Origin: Kalmusia sp. IMI 367209 | Taxonomy: Eukaryota > Ascomycota > Dothideomycetes > Pleosporales > Didymosphaeriaceae | NCBI GenBank assembly: GCA_027946365.1 | Contig: JAPEUQ010000018.1 | Location: 434,001 to 498,000 of the forward strand | Length of the DNA: 64,000 nucleotides | Reading direction: 5' to 3' | In this document: piece by piece, positions 22,547 through 31,578 of the stretch | Position numbering within the stretch: position 1 is the stretch's first letter | How the letters are laid out: the number at the start of each line of letters is the position of its first letter | The notes under the pieces: generated by a model | Told to the model about the DNA's origin: nothing | The model's input: the letters and a program-made list of their open reading frames with translations, nothing else | The model's database searches: none | Made by a program: the position numbers and the translations under genes

Positions 22547-22995
22547 GGCGTTGTATGTGTGCAAGTCTCTCGAAATCTTGGAGCTTGGACGTTGGCCCGC
22601 CTGTGATCGAACATGCCAAGAGCGGCCTCCGCCATCTGGCCGAGGTGACCCCGACCTCTATCTCCCCGCACCGAAGTCACTATCTGCACACCACACGCTT
22701 ATAGTTTATGCTCACGCGTTGCATTGGAATTGAACTTCATATTTAACACTGTCAAATTACATTGAACTTTGTCATTGTCCTGCTTTTCGGCTTGGATCCC
22801 CCAACCTGAACTTGGAGGTACAGCCAACTGTCAAATGCGACATTCACTGGGGTCAAAAGTCGACCTCAGACCCTGTTCCTCCTATTGACCTAGCCTCATC
22901 AACACATGTTCTAGGGCTTACTTGGCCCTAGGCCTCGAATCTATGGTAGATGTCAGATCACATTCACTGAAGCAAACGAGGAGGAATTACATTCG
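22547..22995. other. Intergenic upstream of DUF2011 gene
   Basis: About 450 bases with no recognised gene. It holds the promoter of the DUF2011 gene and the 3' end of the small membrane-protein gene that follows on the same strand. Confidence 0.4.
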
Positions 22996-23232
22996 TCATG
23001 CTAACTCGAAGATAACACTGGACTTACGCCGTCGGTACATGTGTTGTAACTGAAGCGCTGCAAGAACGAGTCCGACGACGGCGATGATGATGCCAGGAAT
23101 GCCAAAAATGATTGTCAAGTTATTCGAACTTGGACTATCGTCTTGTCGAGTAATGGACAATGCGGTGATCAGGGTTGAGTCGGGTATAAAATCTGATTTG
23201 GTCGACGGTAAGATCGTTGTGGAGCTGACCAT
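22996..23232 (-). CDS. Small single-span membrane protein, uncertain
   Basis: A frame of 78 residues from ATG 23232. Residues 1-37 are Ser/Thr-rich (MVSSTTILPSTKSDF...), residues about 38-60 form one strong hydrophobic helix (LTIIFGIPGIIIAVVGLVLA), and the end is short and basic with the tail RRRKSSVIFELA. Such short Ser/Thr-rich, one-helix proteins with a basic tail recur in dothideomycete genomes without known function. A consensus GTAAGT donor at about 23027-23032 and an acceptor near 22970 could instead splice to a different, very short C-terminus. The upstream frame continues without an ATG, so a missing first exon is possible. Confidence 0.4.
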   Translation of the reverse strand: MVSSTTILPSTKSDFIPDSTLITALSITRQDDSPSSNNLTIIFGIPGIIIAVVGLVLAALQLQHMYRRRKSSVIFELA

Positions 23233-24265
23233 TTTGAGAGAGACTGGAAATAGCAAGCCGCACAACGTAAACGAGCACGAGGCTGACCCGAAACAGACAA
23301 AGTGGGCAAAGAGAATTGCCTGAGCGGAGCGGTCATTGTGAGCAAAGTCGTTTTATACCTGCGAAGGAGACGGAAGGAGCATTTTCCCATCGAAAAGGCA
23401 AAGAGGAAACATGATCCAACCCTTGAAAGCGGTGACCTGCAAAGCTCACAGCCGAATTCATGAGCTACATGCGATCGGTGCGATGACCAATGAGCTTCCC
23501 CAGTTCTACTCTTGCCATTGAACGGGCTGCTTCAGCGATTTCTTGGAAGATACGCACAAGCGAAGTTTATTGTGGGGCAGATTGTATCGTATTCGGCGCA
23601 GGTCTAACCTTGTGCCTGGGACGCCTTCGAGACTCGCTTAGGGTTTCCTGAAGAGAGCCTCGACCCGCCCCTTTGGATTATTTCCCGCGTCGCGACACAT
23701 TCTATGGTGAAAACTATGAGACTCCCCGGAGATAGTATCTTTTCGGCGTACAGATGATGGAGTGCTGATGAACTGTACCTTGAGCTGACTTAGACAGTGC
23801 TGCTTGCTCATTACTGATGGTATAGTGCTCCATTTGAGGCTACCTTGCACCTCGTGCCTCACCGGTCGGTTCCCCACCTAAGCACATCCCTGAGACTCAG
23901 CCTCCACCTTCCCTCGCACTATAAGCGAGCGCGTTTCATCGCATCTTATCGCACTTCATCGCACTTCATCGCACTACCGCACTTCATCGCACTACCGCAC
24001 TTCATCGCACTATCGCACTTTATCGCACTTCATCGCACTTCATCGCACTATCGCGCTTCATCGCACTCTATCGTAATTTATCGCACTTCAGTATATTTCA
24101 TTACAGTCCCAGTGACAGAAGCTACTGTATTCACTGAGAAGAAATAGCAAGCTACTTAGCACTCATATTTCCACCCAATGACCACATGTCGGCATCTCTC
24201 CAAACTCGCGCCCACGGCTTGCCAAGCTCAGCTGTGCAATCTATAGCCACTTCATCTTGCCTATA
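23233..24265. other. Intergenic with a minisatellite
   Basis: About 1 kb with no recognised gene apart from the decamer repeat at 23935-24095, listed separately. It marks the passage from conserved genes on the left to accessory genes on the right. Confidence 0.5.
23935..24095. repeat. Minisatellite of a TTCATCGCAC decamer
   Basis: About 160 bases built from the unit TTCATCGCAC, often contracted to TATCGCAC or TACCGCAC, with roughly 15 copies. Single-base variants (CTTTATCGCAC, TATCGCGC, TATCGTAA) increase towards the right end. No protein-coding role is apparent: one plus-strand frame reads through it as a Ser/His/Ile/Ala-rich repeat, but has no start context or relatives. Confidence 0.9.
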
Positions 24266-26006
24266 ATGGCATCTCTTCCGGAGGATAATGCCCATGTCCC
24301 GGGTCTAAAGAGAAAGCTAGCTATGGTGAAGTGCGAGAGGTGTCGCTTGGACAAACAAAAGTGTCTTCCTATACTTCGAGACTGGCCAAACAAGTGCAAT
24401 CGCTGTACCGAAAAAGACTTCCCATGTTCGCCGGGCAGACGCATCCAACGCCAGTCCAAAGACGTAACCAGGCGGTGAGTTAACTAAGGATGATCTATGC
24501 AATGGAAACATTTACTAATATTACATTTACCCTAGAGCATCCCCCTCGGATCCACGTCTCTCTACACCAAGCACGTTTGGAGATAGCACCATCCATGCGC
24601 AAGCCTACGAGATAAAGATGAAGGACTGGAGACTCCTTCTAAGCTGCCATGGAGTTATGTGTCTAGCCTTGAAACGCCTCGACGACTTAAAGAAAGCTAC
24701 CATTGCGCCTTTTTTAGACAAATGGCACACGGAGCTACATTTTAATGAAGCAAGTAATGCAAGCGCCTGCAGTCAGCTGATGGTGTTCTTTAGACAATTA
24801 GAACAGAAAATATCTGAGCTAGGAAGTGAGCTTTTTCGGGATACACAATCAGGCCATGTACCTGCAAGTTCAATATTGGATCTTATGGCTCAAGCTCTGC
24901 CCTTGTTCTCGTGGGAGAGTGACTGTCCGATCTGTGTCGGTCTCGGTGATGGTCAGGTTCTCCAGCATCTTGAGAAGAGTGGTAAGTCGATTCAAGATGC
25001 TTCAGTACCAAAACGCACTGCTCATATATTATGATGGAGGTGATGCTTGCAGAGCTTACCTCATTCGGCTGAGCCGGCTCAGTCGTCACTTCCACATCGA
25101 GAACCACTCGCGCGAAGGCAATCCAGCCTTAGTTGATGCCGAGATATCGCTTCTCTGTGCAATCTCTACGCGCGCCAACGAGTCTATAAGAGACTTATTA
25201 GAAAGATGCGGTTTGTACGACTCTCTACCGAACGAATCTCGGTACAATCTTCTCTTCAGGCCCGATGAGATCAACTTCGGCATGGCAGTGGATGACCAGG
25301 CAGAAATGGATTGTTTAGGTCGAACAGGTTTGCACCAGGCTCTCGATACAATCTCGACGTTGGACTTGCAATACGACCAATTAAAGGCCCTCATGTTTGC
25401 ACAATTGGACCACCTCATCTCCGGCTACTCACTAGATTATATCAACCAACAGGATATACTTGGGCGTACCCTCCTGCACCTCGCGTGTCAGAAAGGATGG
25501 ACTGTCGGTGTACGGAAATTGCTGGAGAAGGGCGCGGATCCATCCTTGAAGACCATGTATGGCAGTCTTCCCTTACACTACGCAGCTGCTAGTGGTTATT
25601 TGGGGATTGCCACGATGCTACAACCTCACATGCCGATAACTTCCGCGAGTTTCATGGACCACCGAAATAACACAGCTCTCTATTATGCTTGCACAAATAA
25701 GAGCCCCGCCTTAGTCGAGCTACTGCTCACTAAAATTCACCCTAATATCGGAGGAACATCAGAGACTCCATTGCCATTTCTTAAGGTCATTCACCCCATC
25801 ATACATGATGAAGTTAGAACATTCTATTGACACCACGATGTATAGGCATTTGAAGTTGGCAACAAAAGAATCGTGCAGCTACTCTACGATAGTGAGGCTT
25901 CATCGCAGAATGAGAAGAGGCATACTGATTAAATACAGGTGGCGCAGATCCAGCGTCGCTAGAGCACGCACCTCCAGGGTTTGAGGCAGCCTTTGTGTTA
26001 GTTTAG
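24266..26006 (+). CDS. Zn(II)2Cys6 and ankyrin-repeat fusion protein
   Basis: Five exons (24266-24474, 24536-24981, 25055-25785, 25846-25891, 25939-26006) give 499 residues. A textbook fungal binuclear zinc cluster lies at C23, C26, C33, C44, C47 and C54 (spacing 2-6-10-2-6), with the basic stretch CRLDKQKC between cysteines. A helical middle region (about 90-300) has no known domain. Ankyrin repeats start near residue 330 (TGLHQALD, then RTLLHLACQKGWTVGVRKLLEKGADP, then LPLHYAAASGYLGIATML). The final repeat is assembled only by two short introns, TPLPFLK + AFEVGNKRIVQLLYDS + GADP, and its fit to the ankyrin consensus supports those splices. The exon 3 acceptor uses the second AG of a GCAGAG. 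Zinc-cluster proteins normally bind CGG triplets in promoters; coupling to ankyrin repeats suggests a regulator with a protein-binding tail. Confidence 0.78.
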
Positions 26007-26811
26007 AGGCATGAGCGTCGATGAGCATATGCTTAAGCATGTATCGAGCACAAATATAGAATGGCCATATCCACCCTCACCATCAACTTCCACTACAAAC
26101 CGGTGAACCACTGTACGCTTGACCATGAGCACAACTTGGACTCTTGAGCCAAATCTTTAGATGACATTATAAATGAATTGAGGCACGGCAAGATTACGAA
26201 AACTCTTCCGTGGTACTCTCGTCTAGGGAATGGCGGATTCTTGCTCTGGAAGCATACCAGGGCATTGATCTGCTGTTTTAGAATGATCAAACTTCTTTAG
26301 TAATACATTATCAAACGCTATATCGGGTTGATGCCTTGTGCATGTATCGGCTTGAAGTCCTTCTCACCAAACCTTTCAGTCTACAATTTCGTAGTATCAA
26401 ATACAGAAAGATAACTTCGAAGATCCTCATTTACGATGTTGTGATGTGATACTGGAAAAGAGCTAGTCTGACGCGACTGATATATCACGTGATATCACGC
26501 CATCGGCTTAGTAATTTCTAGCCACCCAATGGCGCCAATAAAATTATCACCAGAAATAGTTTTCAACTGTTATAGAGGCTTGAGATACTTGAACCGGAGA
26601 GCCCAGGAAGTATAGCGGCCGGATTTCTGACTTGCCTGTCTTTGCATTCCAGGTTCTTAATCAGCGGTTACATTCTACCGCAGGCAACCAGTCTTTTAGT
26701 CACCTCAAGACTAATCCGCAACCCAAGAGTTCTCACCTTTGTTCTCGCCCAATTACAATTCTCTTTAAACTGTCGCTTTCCCTCGTACTTTACAGATATC
26801 CCAAAAGGACT
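26007..26811. other. Intergenic, promoter of sulfide:quinone oxidoreductase
   Basis: About 800 bases. The notable feature is a 14-base palindrome at 26482-26495 containing TCACGTGA. No conserved reading frame was found. Confidence 0.5.
26482..26495. promoter_or_regulatory. Palindrome with CACGTG core (bHLH-type site)
   Basis: ATATCACGTGATAT is a perfect 14-base inverted repeat about 320 bases before the SQR start codon. The core TCACGTGA matches the yeast Cbf1 site, which with Met4 drives sulfur-assimilation genes. A link to sulfide oxidation is attractive, but one E-box is weak evidence. Confidence 0.4.
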
Positions 26812-28186
26812 ATGGCGACTGTGATTCGAAGCTCAGCCAAGTGCCAAAAGGCAGCTTGCGCTGCAGGCCGATCTGCAACAACCCCACATATACCCCAGGC
26901 TCGGACCTTCGCATCGGTGGCGCCAGTCGCTTCTGCTTCGCGAAGTCATAAGGTTGTTGTTGTTGGCGGCGGCACGGCGGGAATGACGGTCAGCCACCAG
27001 CTTCTTCGAACCGGAAAATTTACCCAGGATGACATCGCTATCGTCGATCCAGCTGAATGGCATCACTACCAACCTGGATGGACCTTGGTCGGTGGGGGTT
27101 TGAAGAATAAGGAAGACCTGCGGCAACCCCTTACAAAGCTGGTTGATCCGAAACTAAAGCTCTATAATGAGCAAGTCGGTGCGTTCTCACCGGAGGACAA
27201 CCTGATTACGCTTGGAAATGGTGATCAGTTGAATTATGAGCAGCTTGTTGTTGCACCTGGTATCAATGTCGATACGAGCAGCATCAAAGGTCTACCCCGA
27301 GGCGCTCGCCGACCCGAAATCCCTTGTCTCCACTATCTTCAAGTACGACACTTGTGACAAAGCTTCGAGGAACATCAAAGATTTCAAGAAAGGAACCGCC
27401 ATCTTCACGCATCCAGCTGGAGCTATCAAGTGTGCAGGCGCCCCTCAGAAAATCATGTGGCTGGCATCAGACCACTGGCAGCGCGCAGGTTTGTACAACT
27501 ACAGCGACCCTTCCTCGTCACCCATCAACATCGCTTTTGCCACCGGCCTGCCTGTAATGTTCGGTGTACCTAAATACAGCACTACGCTGGAAGCCCTACG
27601 GAAAGAGAGGGGCATCGAGGGACTATTCCAGCACGACCTCATCGAGATCAACGGCGACACGGCTGTGTTCGCGCGCCCTGATGGCAAAGACACAATCACG
27701 AAAAAATTCGACCTCCTCCATGCGGTACCGAAAATGGGCCCATACGCATTCGTCAAGAACAGCTCTCTCGCTGATCAAGCGGGGTACGTCGACGTCGACC
27801 AAGCCACTCTCCAGCACAAGAAATACACCAACGTCTGGTCCGCCGGCGATGCTTCTTCCCTGCCTACCTCCAAGACCGCGGCCGCCATCACCGCGCAAGC
27901 GCCCGTGCTCGTCAGCAACATGCTGCGCAGTATCGAAGGACAGGAAGTGCAAGCTGACTATGATGGGTACACATCGTGCCCGCTTCTGACCGAGTATGGC
28001 AAGGTCCTGCTTGCAGAGTTCAAGTATGGCGGCGTGCCGAAGGAGACGTTTGGGAAGATGCTTGGGATTGACCAGGGGACGCCGAGAAGGGCGTTTTATT
28101 ATTTGAAGAAGGATTTCTTTCCTTGGGTATATCAGAAGCATATGGTGAAGGGAACTTGGGGAGGACCGAAGGGGTTCATGAAGTAA
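26812..28186 (+). CDS. Sulfide:quinone oxidoreductase, mitochondrial, with frameshift
   Basis: From ATG 26812 the product starts with a mitochondrial-type presequence (Arg/Ala/Ser-rich, to about residue 40), then the FAD-binding motif VVVVGGGTAGM and DPAEWHHYQPGWTLVGGG. These identify an HMT2/SQRDL-type enzyme, which oxidises H2S and passes electrons to ubiquinone in the inner mitochondrial membrane. At 27295-27298 there are four C where the reading frame needs three: the conserved KGLP/EALADP junction is shifted by +1, and the original frame meets a stop at 27357. Downstream the correct frame continues intact (GAIKCAGAPQKIMW, TNVWSAGDASSLPTSKTAAA, FFPWVYQKHMVKG) to 28186. Without the extra base the protein would be 457 residues, normal for the family. 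No phase-compatible intron was found. It is either a sequencing error or a recent null allele. Confidence 0.88.
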
Positions 28187-28641
28187 GCTGCGTTTGAACG
28201 CCTGGTGGAACAGTGTGAGAGAACGGAGAAGACGGTGACACAATGGACCAAACCACTTGCAAAGCTACGTGTGAGATTATAAGACCAAGGTAGTAACCGT
28301 AGAGTTTTGGTCGATCTATCGCTTGTAGTATACTGTTAGAAGGCGATTGCGCTCGTTGTATATCCCATTTCACCTTGATTATTTTACATCAGAATTTACT
28401 TGTATTAGCCCACGTGAATCTTGGTACCCTTAAGATTGTGATTATTGAAGATGAGACTTGTGTCTTAGCATTTCGAGGAGTGTTGCACTTGAGACAGATT
28501 TGACGCTAGTGTGGATATGGACAAGCGAATATTAGTATTCACATCATACGTTTCTGCCCTACTATCGGACCTACTGCCCTCCTTCATTCACGCTCGTCAT
28601 CAAGCCTTTGACTCGAAACCTACACATTAAAACTAGACATT
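28187..28641. other. Intergenic after SQR
   Basis: About 455 bases, A/T-rich, holding the SQR 3' end and possibly the promoter of the short frame that follows. No conserved element was seen. Confidence 0.45.
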
Positions 28642-28932
28642 ATGCGTGATCTTCCTGCCAATACAGTAGAGAAGATATTGACCAGCTACGTTGATTCATA
28701 CGGCAATGACCCTGCTGTTCAATGGACCAAGATACGAAATGTCTCTGCTCATCAAAGACGGCGAATTACAAAGCAATTTCGGGGTTTCTGGTTACTTAGG
28801 CTCTCGATTGCGATATTTGGTAATAGTTGCTATATTGCAGGGTATACCTGTGAAAGCACAAAAGAACAGATGAGCGATAGCCTTGCCACCTTTGAATGGA
28901 GTCCAATCAAAGAAAGGACTTCAATTGGCTGA
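28642..28932 (+). CDS. Short F-box-like fragment, possibly truncated gene
   Basis: Open frame of 96 residues from ATG 28642, starting MRDLPANTVEKILTSYVDSY. The DLP..TVEKIL start resembles an F-box-like LP.E(L/I)...I pattern, and the following WTKIRNVSAHQRRRITKQF and FWLLRLSIAIF are amphipathic and well formed, so this looks like the N-terminus of a real fungal protein rather than chance. After SPIKERTSIG the frame stops at 28932 and the next 200 bases carry stops in all forward frames. I found no donor that reaches a further exon, so the gene is either very short or decayed after its first domain. I do not know its function. Confidence 0.35.
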   Translation: MRDLPANTVEKILTSYVDSYGNDPAVQWTKIRNVSAHQRRRITKQFRGFWLLRLSIAIFGNSCYIAGYTCESTKEQMSDSLATFEWSPIKERTSIG

Positions 28933-29174
28933 GGATTATCTTGGAAACCCGTAAATATTATTGTGGAGGTCTCCTTAGAAATGGGCTAGGAGGTTTGCTT
29001 GGTTTAGGAGATGAGCTTTATGACCCTTCAGGATAGGACTTCGTGCAGATAGCTATGGGATGGATACAGTAATTCTCATTTGAAAGTCATACCAATTTCA
29101 GAAAACGCTACGATCGTATATGATAGCCCCTTGTCATAACACAAGTCCATACTACGGAGAACGACGCCGACCCG

Positions 29175-30299
29175 TCAACCCTGCCACACCGCAGGCCCCG
29201 GCATCTTGAATTTCTTGATATCGAAATTCATGTCCCAATCATCCCAGATGAACTCTTTGCTCATAGTCAGCCCCAATAGCTATTTATTACTGAAATAAAG
29301 GACTCGCACTTACCAGGTTGCCCATCAGCATACGTTCCCGGGATCTTGACAAGCGGACCCGGTGTTCCGATCCTGGAACCTTCATTGACGATGCTAATCT
29401 GCGCACAGTTCTGATAATACTGCGTCTTAGCAACATAGCTCCCGTCCACGATTCCAGCCTGAATATGTTCAAACCGGAGCAAGTATTTGCCTGGTGGTGT
29501 GGTAGCAGGGATGGTGAAGTTCCACTACACACACACTAGATGTAAGCGACAACGATGCTTAGAAGCGCCTTGTAAACATGGTTACTTACGTTTGGAGTCA
29601 GGTATGCGCCCCACTGCCTCGTAGATGGATATTCCTGGAACAGGACTCTTTTGTCAAGTTCGATGCTCTGCTCCGTCCGTTCGATGACTTGCAGGATCTT
29701 GAACCAGTCTCCGTCGCCGGTATACGAGTCGAGATCGTCGTTGGGCGCTTTGGAAAGCCATACTGTGAGCGGGCCGGGGTGGTAGAGGCGTGGGACATCG
29801 TAAGGGTCGAAGTTCTAAACAACCTACTCAGCCCCCGGGTCCTTGAAAGACGGTAGTTGTTGTGAAAGCGACTAATGTTATACTTACCCCATATCTGAAA
29901 TGCGGCTCGCCCATTTCAAATCCTACCGTGTCACCCGCGCGTACTTCCATGGTCTTGGTCTGCGGTCCGCTTGTCGTTGCGTTGGGGCCGCATCGGAAGG
30001 CTAGGCTCAATGGGTCGGTCAAAGGGGCTAAGACGCCGGTCCAGTCACTGCCGTCATTCTTCAAAGGGAGTGGACTGTTATGTAGATAAACAATCAGCTA
30101 TTTAGGTGTGTTTATGATGTGCGAGCGTACCGGATGTATTCGAAGTCCTTTGTGACAATATTGTTCGCGATTAGGCGACTAAACACATCTGCAATGGGTC
30201 AATAGGAATGATTAACATGTGTGTGCTCGAAGTCCGTGCGGACGTACAATGCGCATTAACGCTATTGAGCGAGGAAAGAGCTAGAATGATAGGTTTCAT
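29175..30299 (-). CDS. AA9 lytic polysaccharide monooxygenase
   Basis: Six exons (30248-30299, 30131-30188, 29888-30074, 29590-29814, 29314-29524, 29175-29254) give 270 residues. A 16-residue signal peptide (MKPIILALSSLNSVNA) is followed directly by His, which after cleavage becomes the N-terminal His of the copper brace; the mature protein starts HYVFSRLIANN. The second copper ligand is probably His in LYHPGPLTVWL, with the axial Tyr in the Q-x-Y type motif of KTQYYQNCAQI. GDGDWFKI and TPPGKYLLRFEHIQAG are classic AA9 landmarks. The last intron uses an AAAG acceptor (29255), which restores PEFIWDDWDMNF. AA9 enzymes oxidatively cleave cellulose or xyloglucan and cooperate with hydrolases. No cellulose-binding module or GPI signal is seen. 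Confidence 0.9.
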
Positions 30300-31578
30300 G
30301 ATGGTGATAACGAGCTTTTGTGTGTCGAAGGACTAAGCGTGAGCCACAGATGCTCAAGTGTTCTTATAGTGATAGCGTATCCTGTCATTCACCAGGTGTA
30401 TCTATGATTAGAATTAGGAAGGATTTCTAGTTGTGGATGATAATATGGTAATATCTGCGTTGGAGTTTCGGCGCCTATAGTCGGTGAAAGTGGTTGGTCG
30501 GCTAAACGTTTCATGGACCGGCGTGCAATCTACGACGATGCGGAGGGAACAGAACCTTCCCTATCTAGAACAAATCGATCTTCTCCGTGTTGGGGTAGTA
30601 TGCGATACTACCATGGTAGAAGACAGATACCACCCTGTTGTGGCTCCCGATGATCTTCGTTGGAACACTACGTTCGTATGTTTGAGCATCGCATGCCCAC
30701 CCTCGGTATATCTGAGCTAATGCTGAATTATAAACTGCACGCTTCGATCATGCGGGCTCTCCAATTATGTGTTTTGGGGCTTTCTTTGGCAGGTGTTGCG
30801 ACTGCTCAAGGGTGATCCATGATCCATTCAATAAGCCCACCGGAATACAGGATCCTCCAACGTTCATGTTTGAAAAACGTTACCCTTGGTAGGACGGCTG
30901 AAATCAAGATGAAGGAGCCTTCTTAATTTTCACGGATGGTTGGTTGCAACTATCCCACTTCTTCTTTAGGTACTACTGGCATTTTCAGCATTTTCAGGCT
31001 TCAAAAGCAAACTAAGTCTTTATTTTCTGATACATCATACATATGCTAAATGAAATATAATTAGCATCTTTGGGAGAAGTAGGCTATGAGATTGAGCTGA
31101 ATGGTTTCCCAGTCAAGCGTTCAGTCACGTGATAACTGCTTACGAATAATCAACCGTGACAGGTCAAGAGAGATGAAATCAAGGATGAGGTAGAGCGTAG
31201 ATTTCTGCTTCGAAGAGATTTTTGTAGTGGAAATTACCAACTCGCAAGTACAGACGACAATGTCGTAATATAGCTCGGTCGATCATCGCTCCGACAGGGT
31301 GAGCGGAGAAACGAGCTCTAGCGGCGACCCCACGCCATCGCTACCCACTACTTCGCAATACACCATACCGATTTCACCCACGGCTAGGTAGGCTGAGCCG
31401 TTTAGTCGTCGGCTATGCGCTTCTCTTGGGTGTGATTTCCGCCGGGGCCCGCTAGACATACTGCGATAGGATTTCTGGTAGCGGGCTCGCGGAACAATTC
31501 GCCAGAGCCTAATCAAAATGACCGAGGCCAAGCAGCGCAATATGCAGGTACAAATATCATGCCCTGGACGAACAGCAC
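30300..31578. other. Divergent intergenic region, AA9 and PL26 genes
   Basis: 1.3 kb between two secreted-enzyme genes that point away from each other. It carries a TCACGTGA octamer at 31125-31132 and a lone signal-peptide-like frame at 30750-30815 (listed separately). No other coding capacity is visible. Confidence 0.5.
30750..30815 (+). pseudogene. Relic signal peptide, 21 codons
   Basis: ATG at 30750 opens a frame reading MRALQLCVLGLSLAGVATAQ then Gly and a stop. This is a well-formed secretory signal with an AxA-type cleavage site, but no mature protein follows. In the next frame a stretch encoding IHDPFNKPTGIQDPPTFMF continues to a stop near 30893. It may be the decapitated start of a lost secreted-protein gene, or the first exon of a short gene I could not splice. 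Confidence 0.3.

Noticed and set aside
23845..24147. 100-codon plus-strand frame through the decamer repeat
   Set aside because: It only reads the repeat; no start context, domain or continuation.
27241..27357. An intron instead of a frameshift in SQR
   Set aside because: The GT and AG pairs I tried did not give the needed phase without deleting conserved residues; removing one C repairs the protein exactly.
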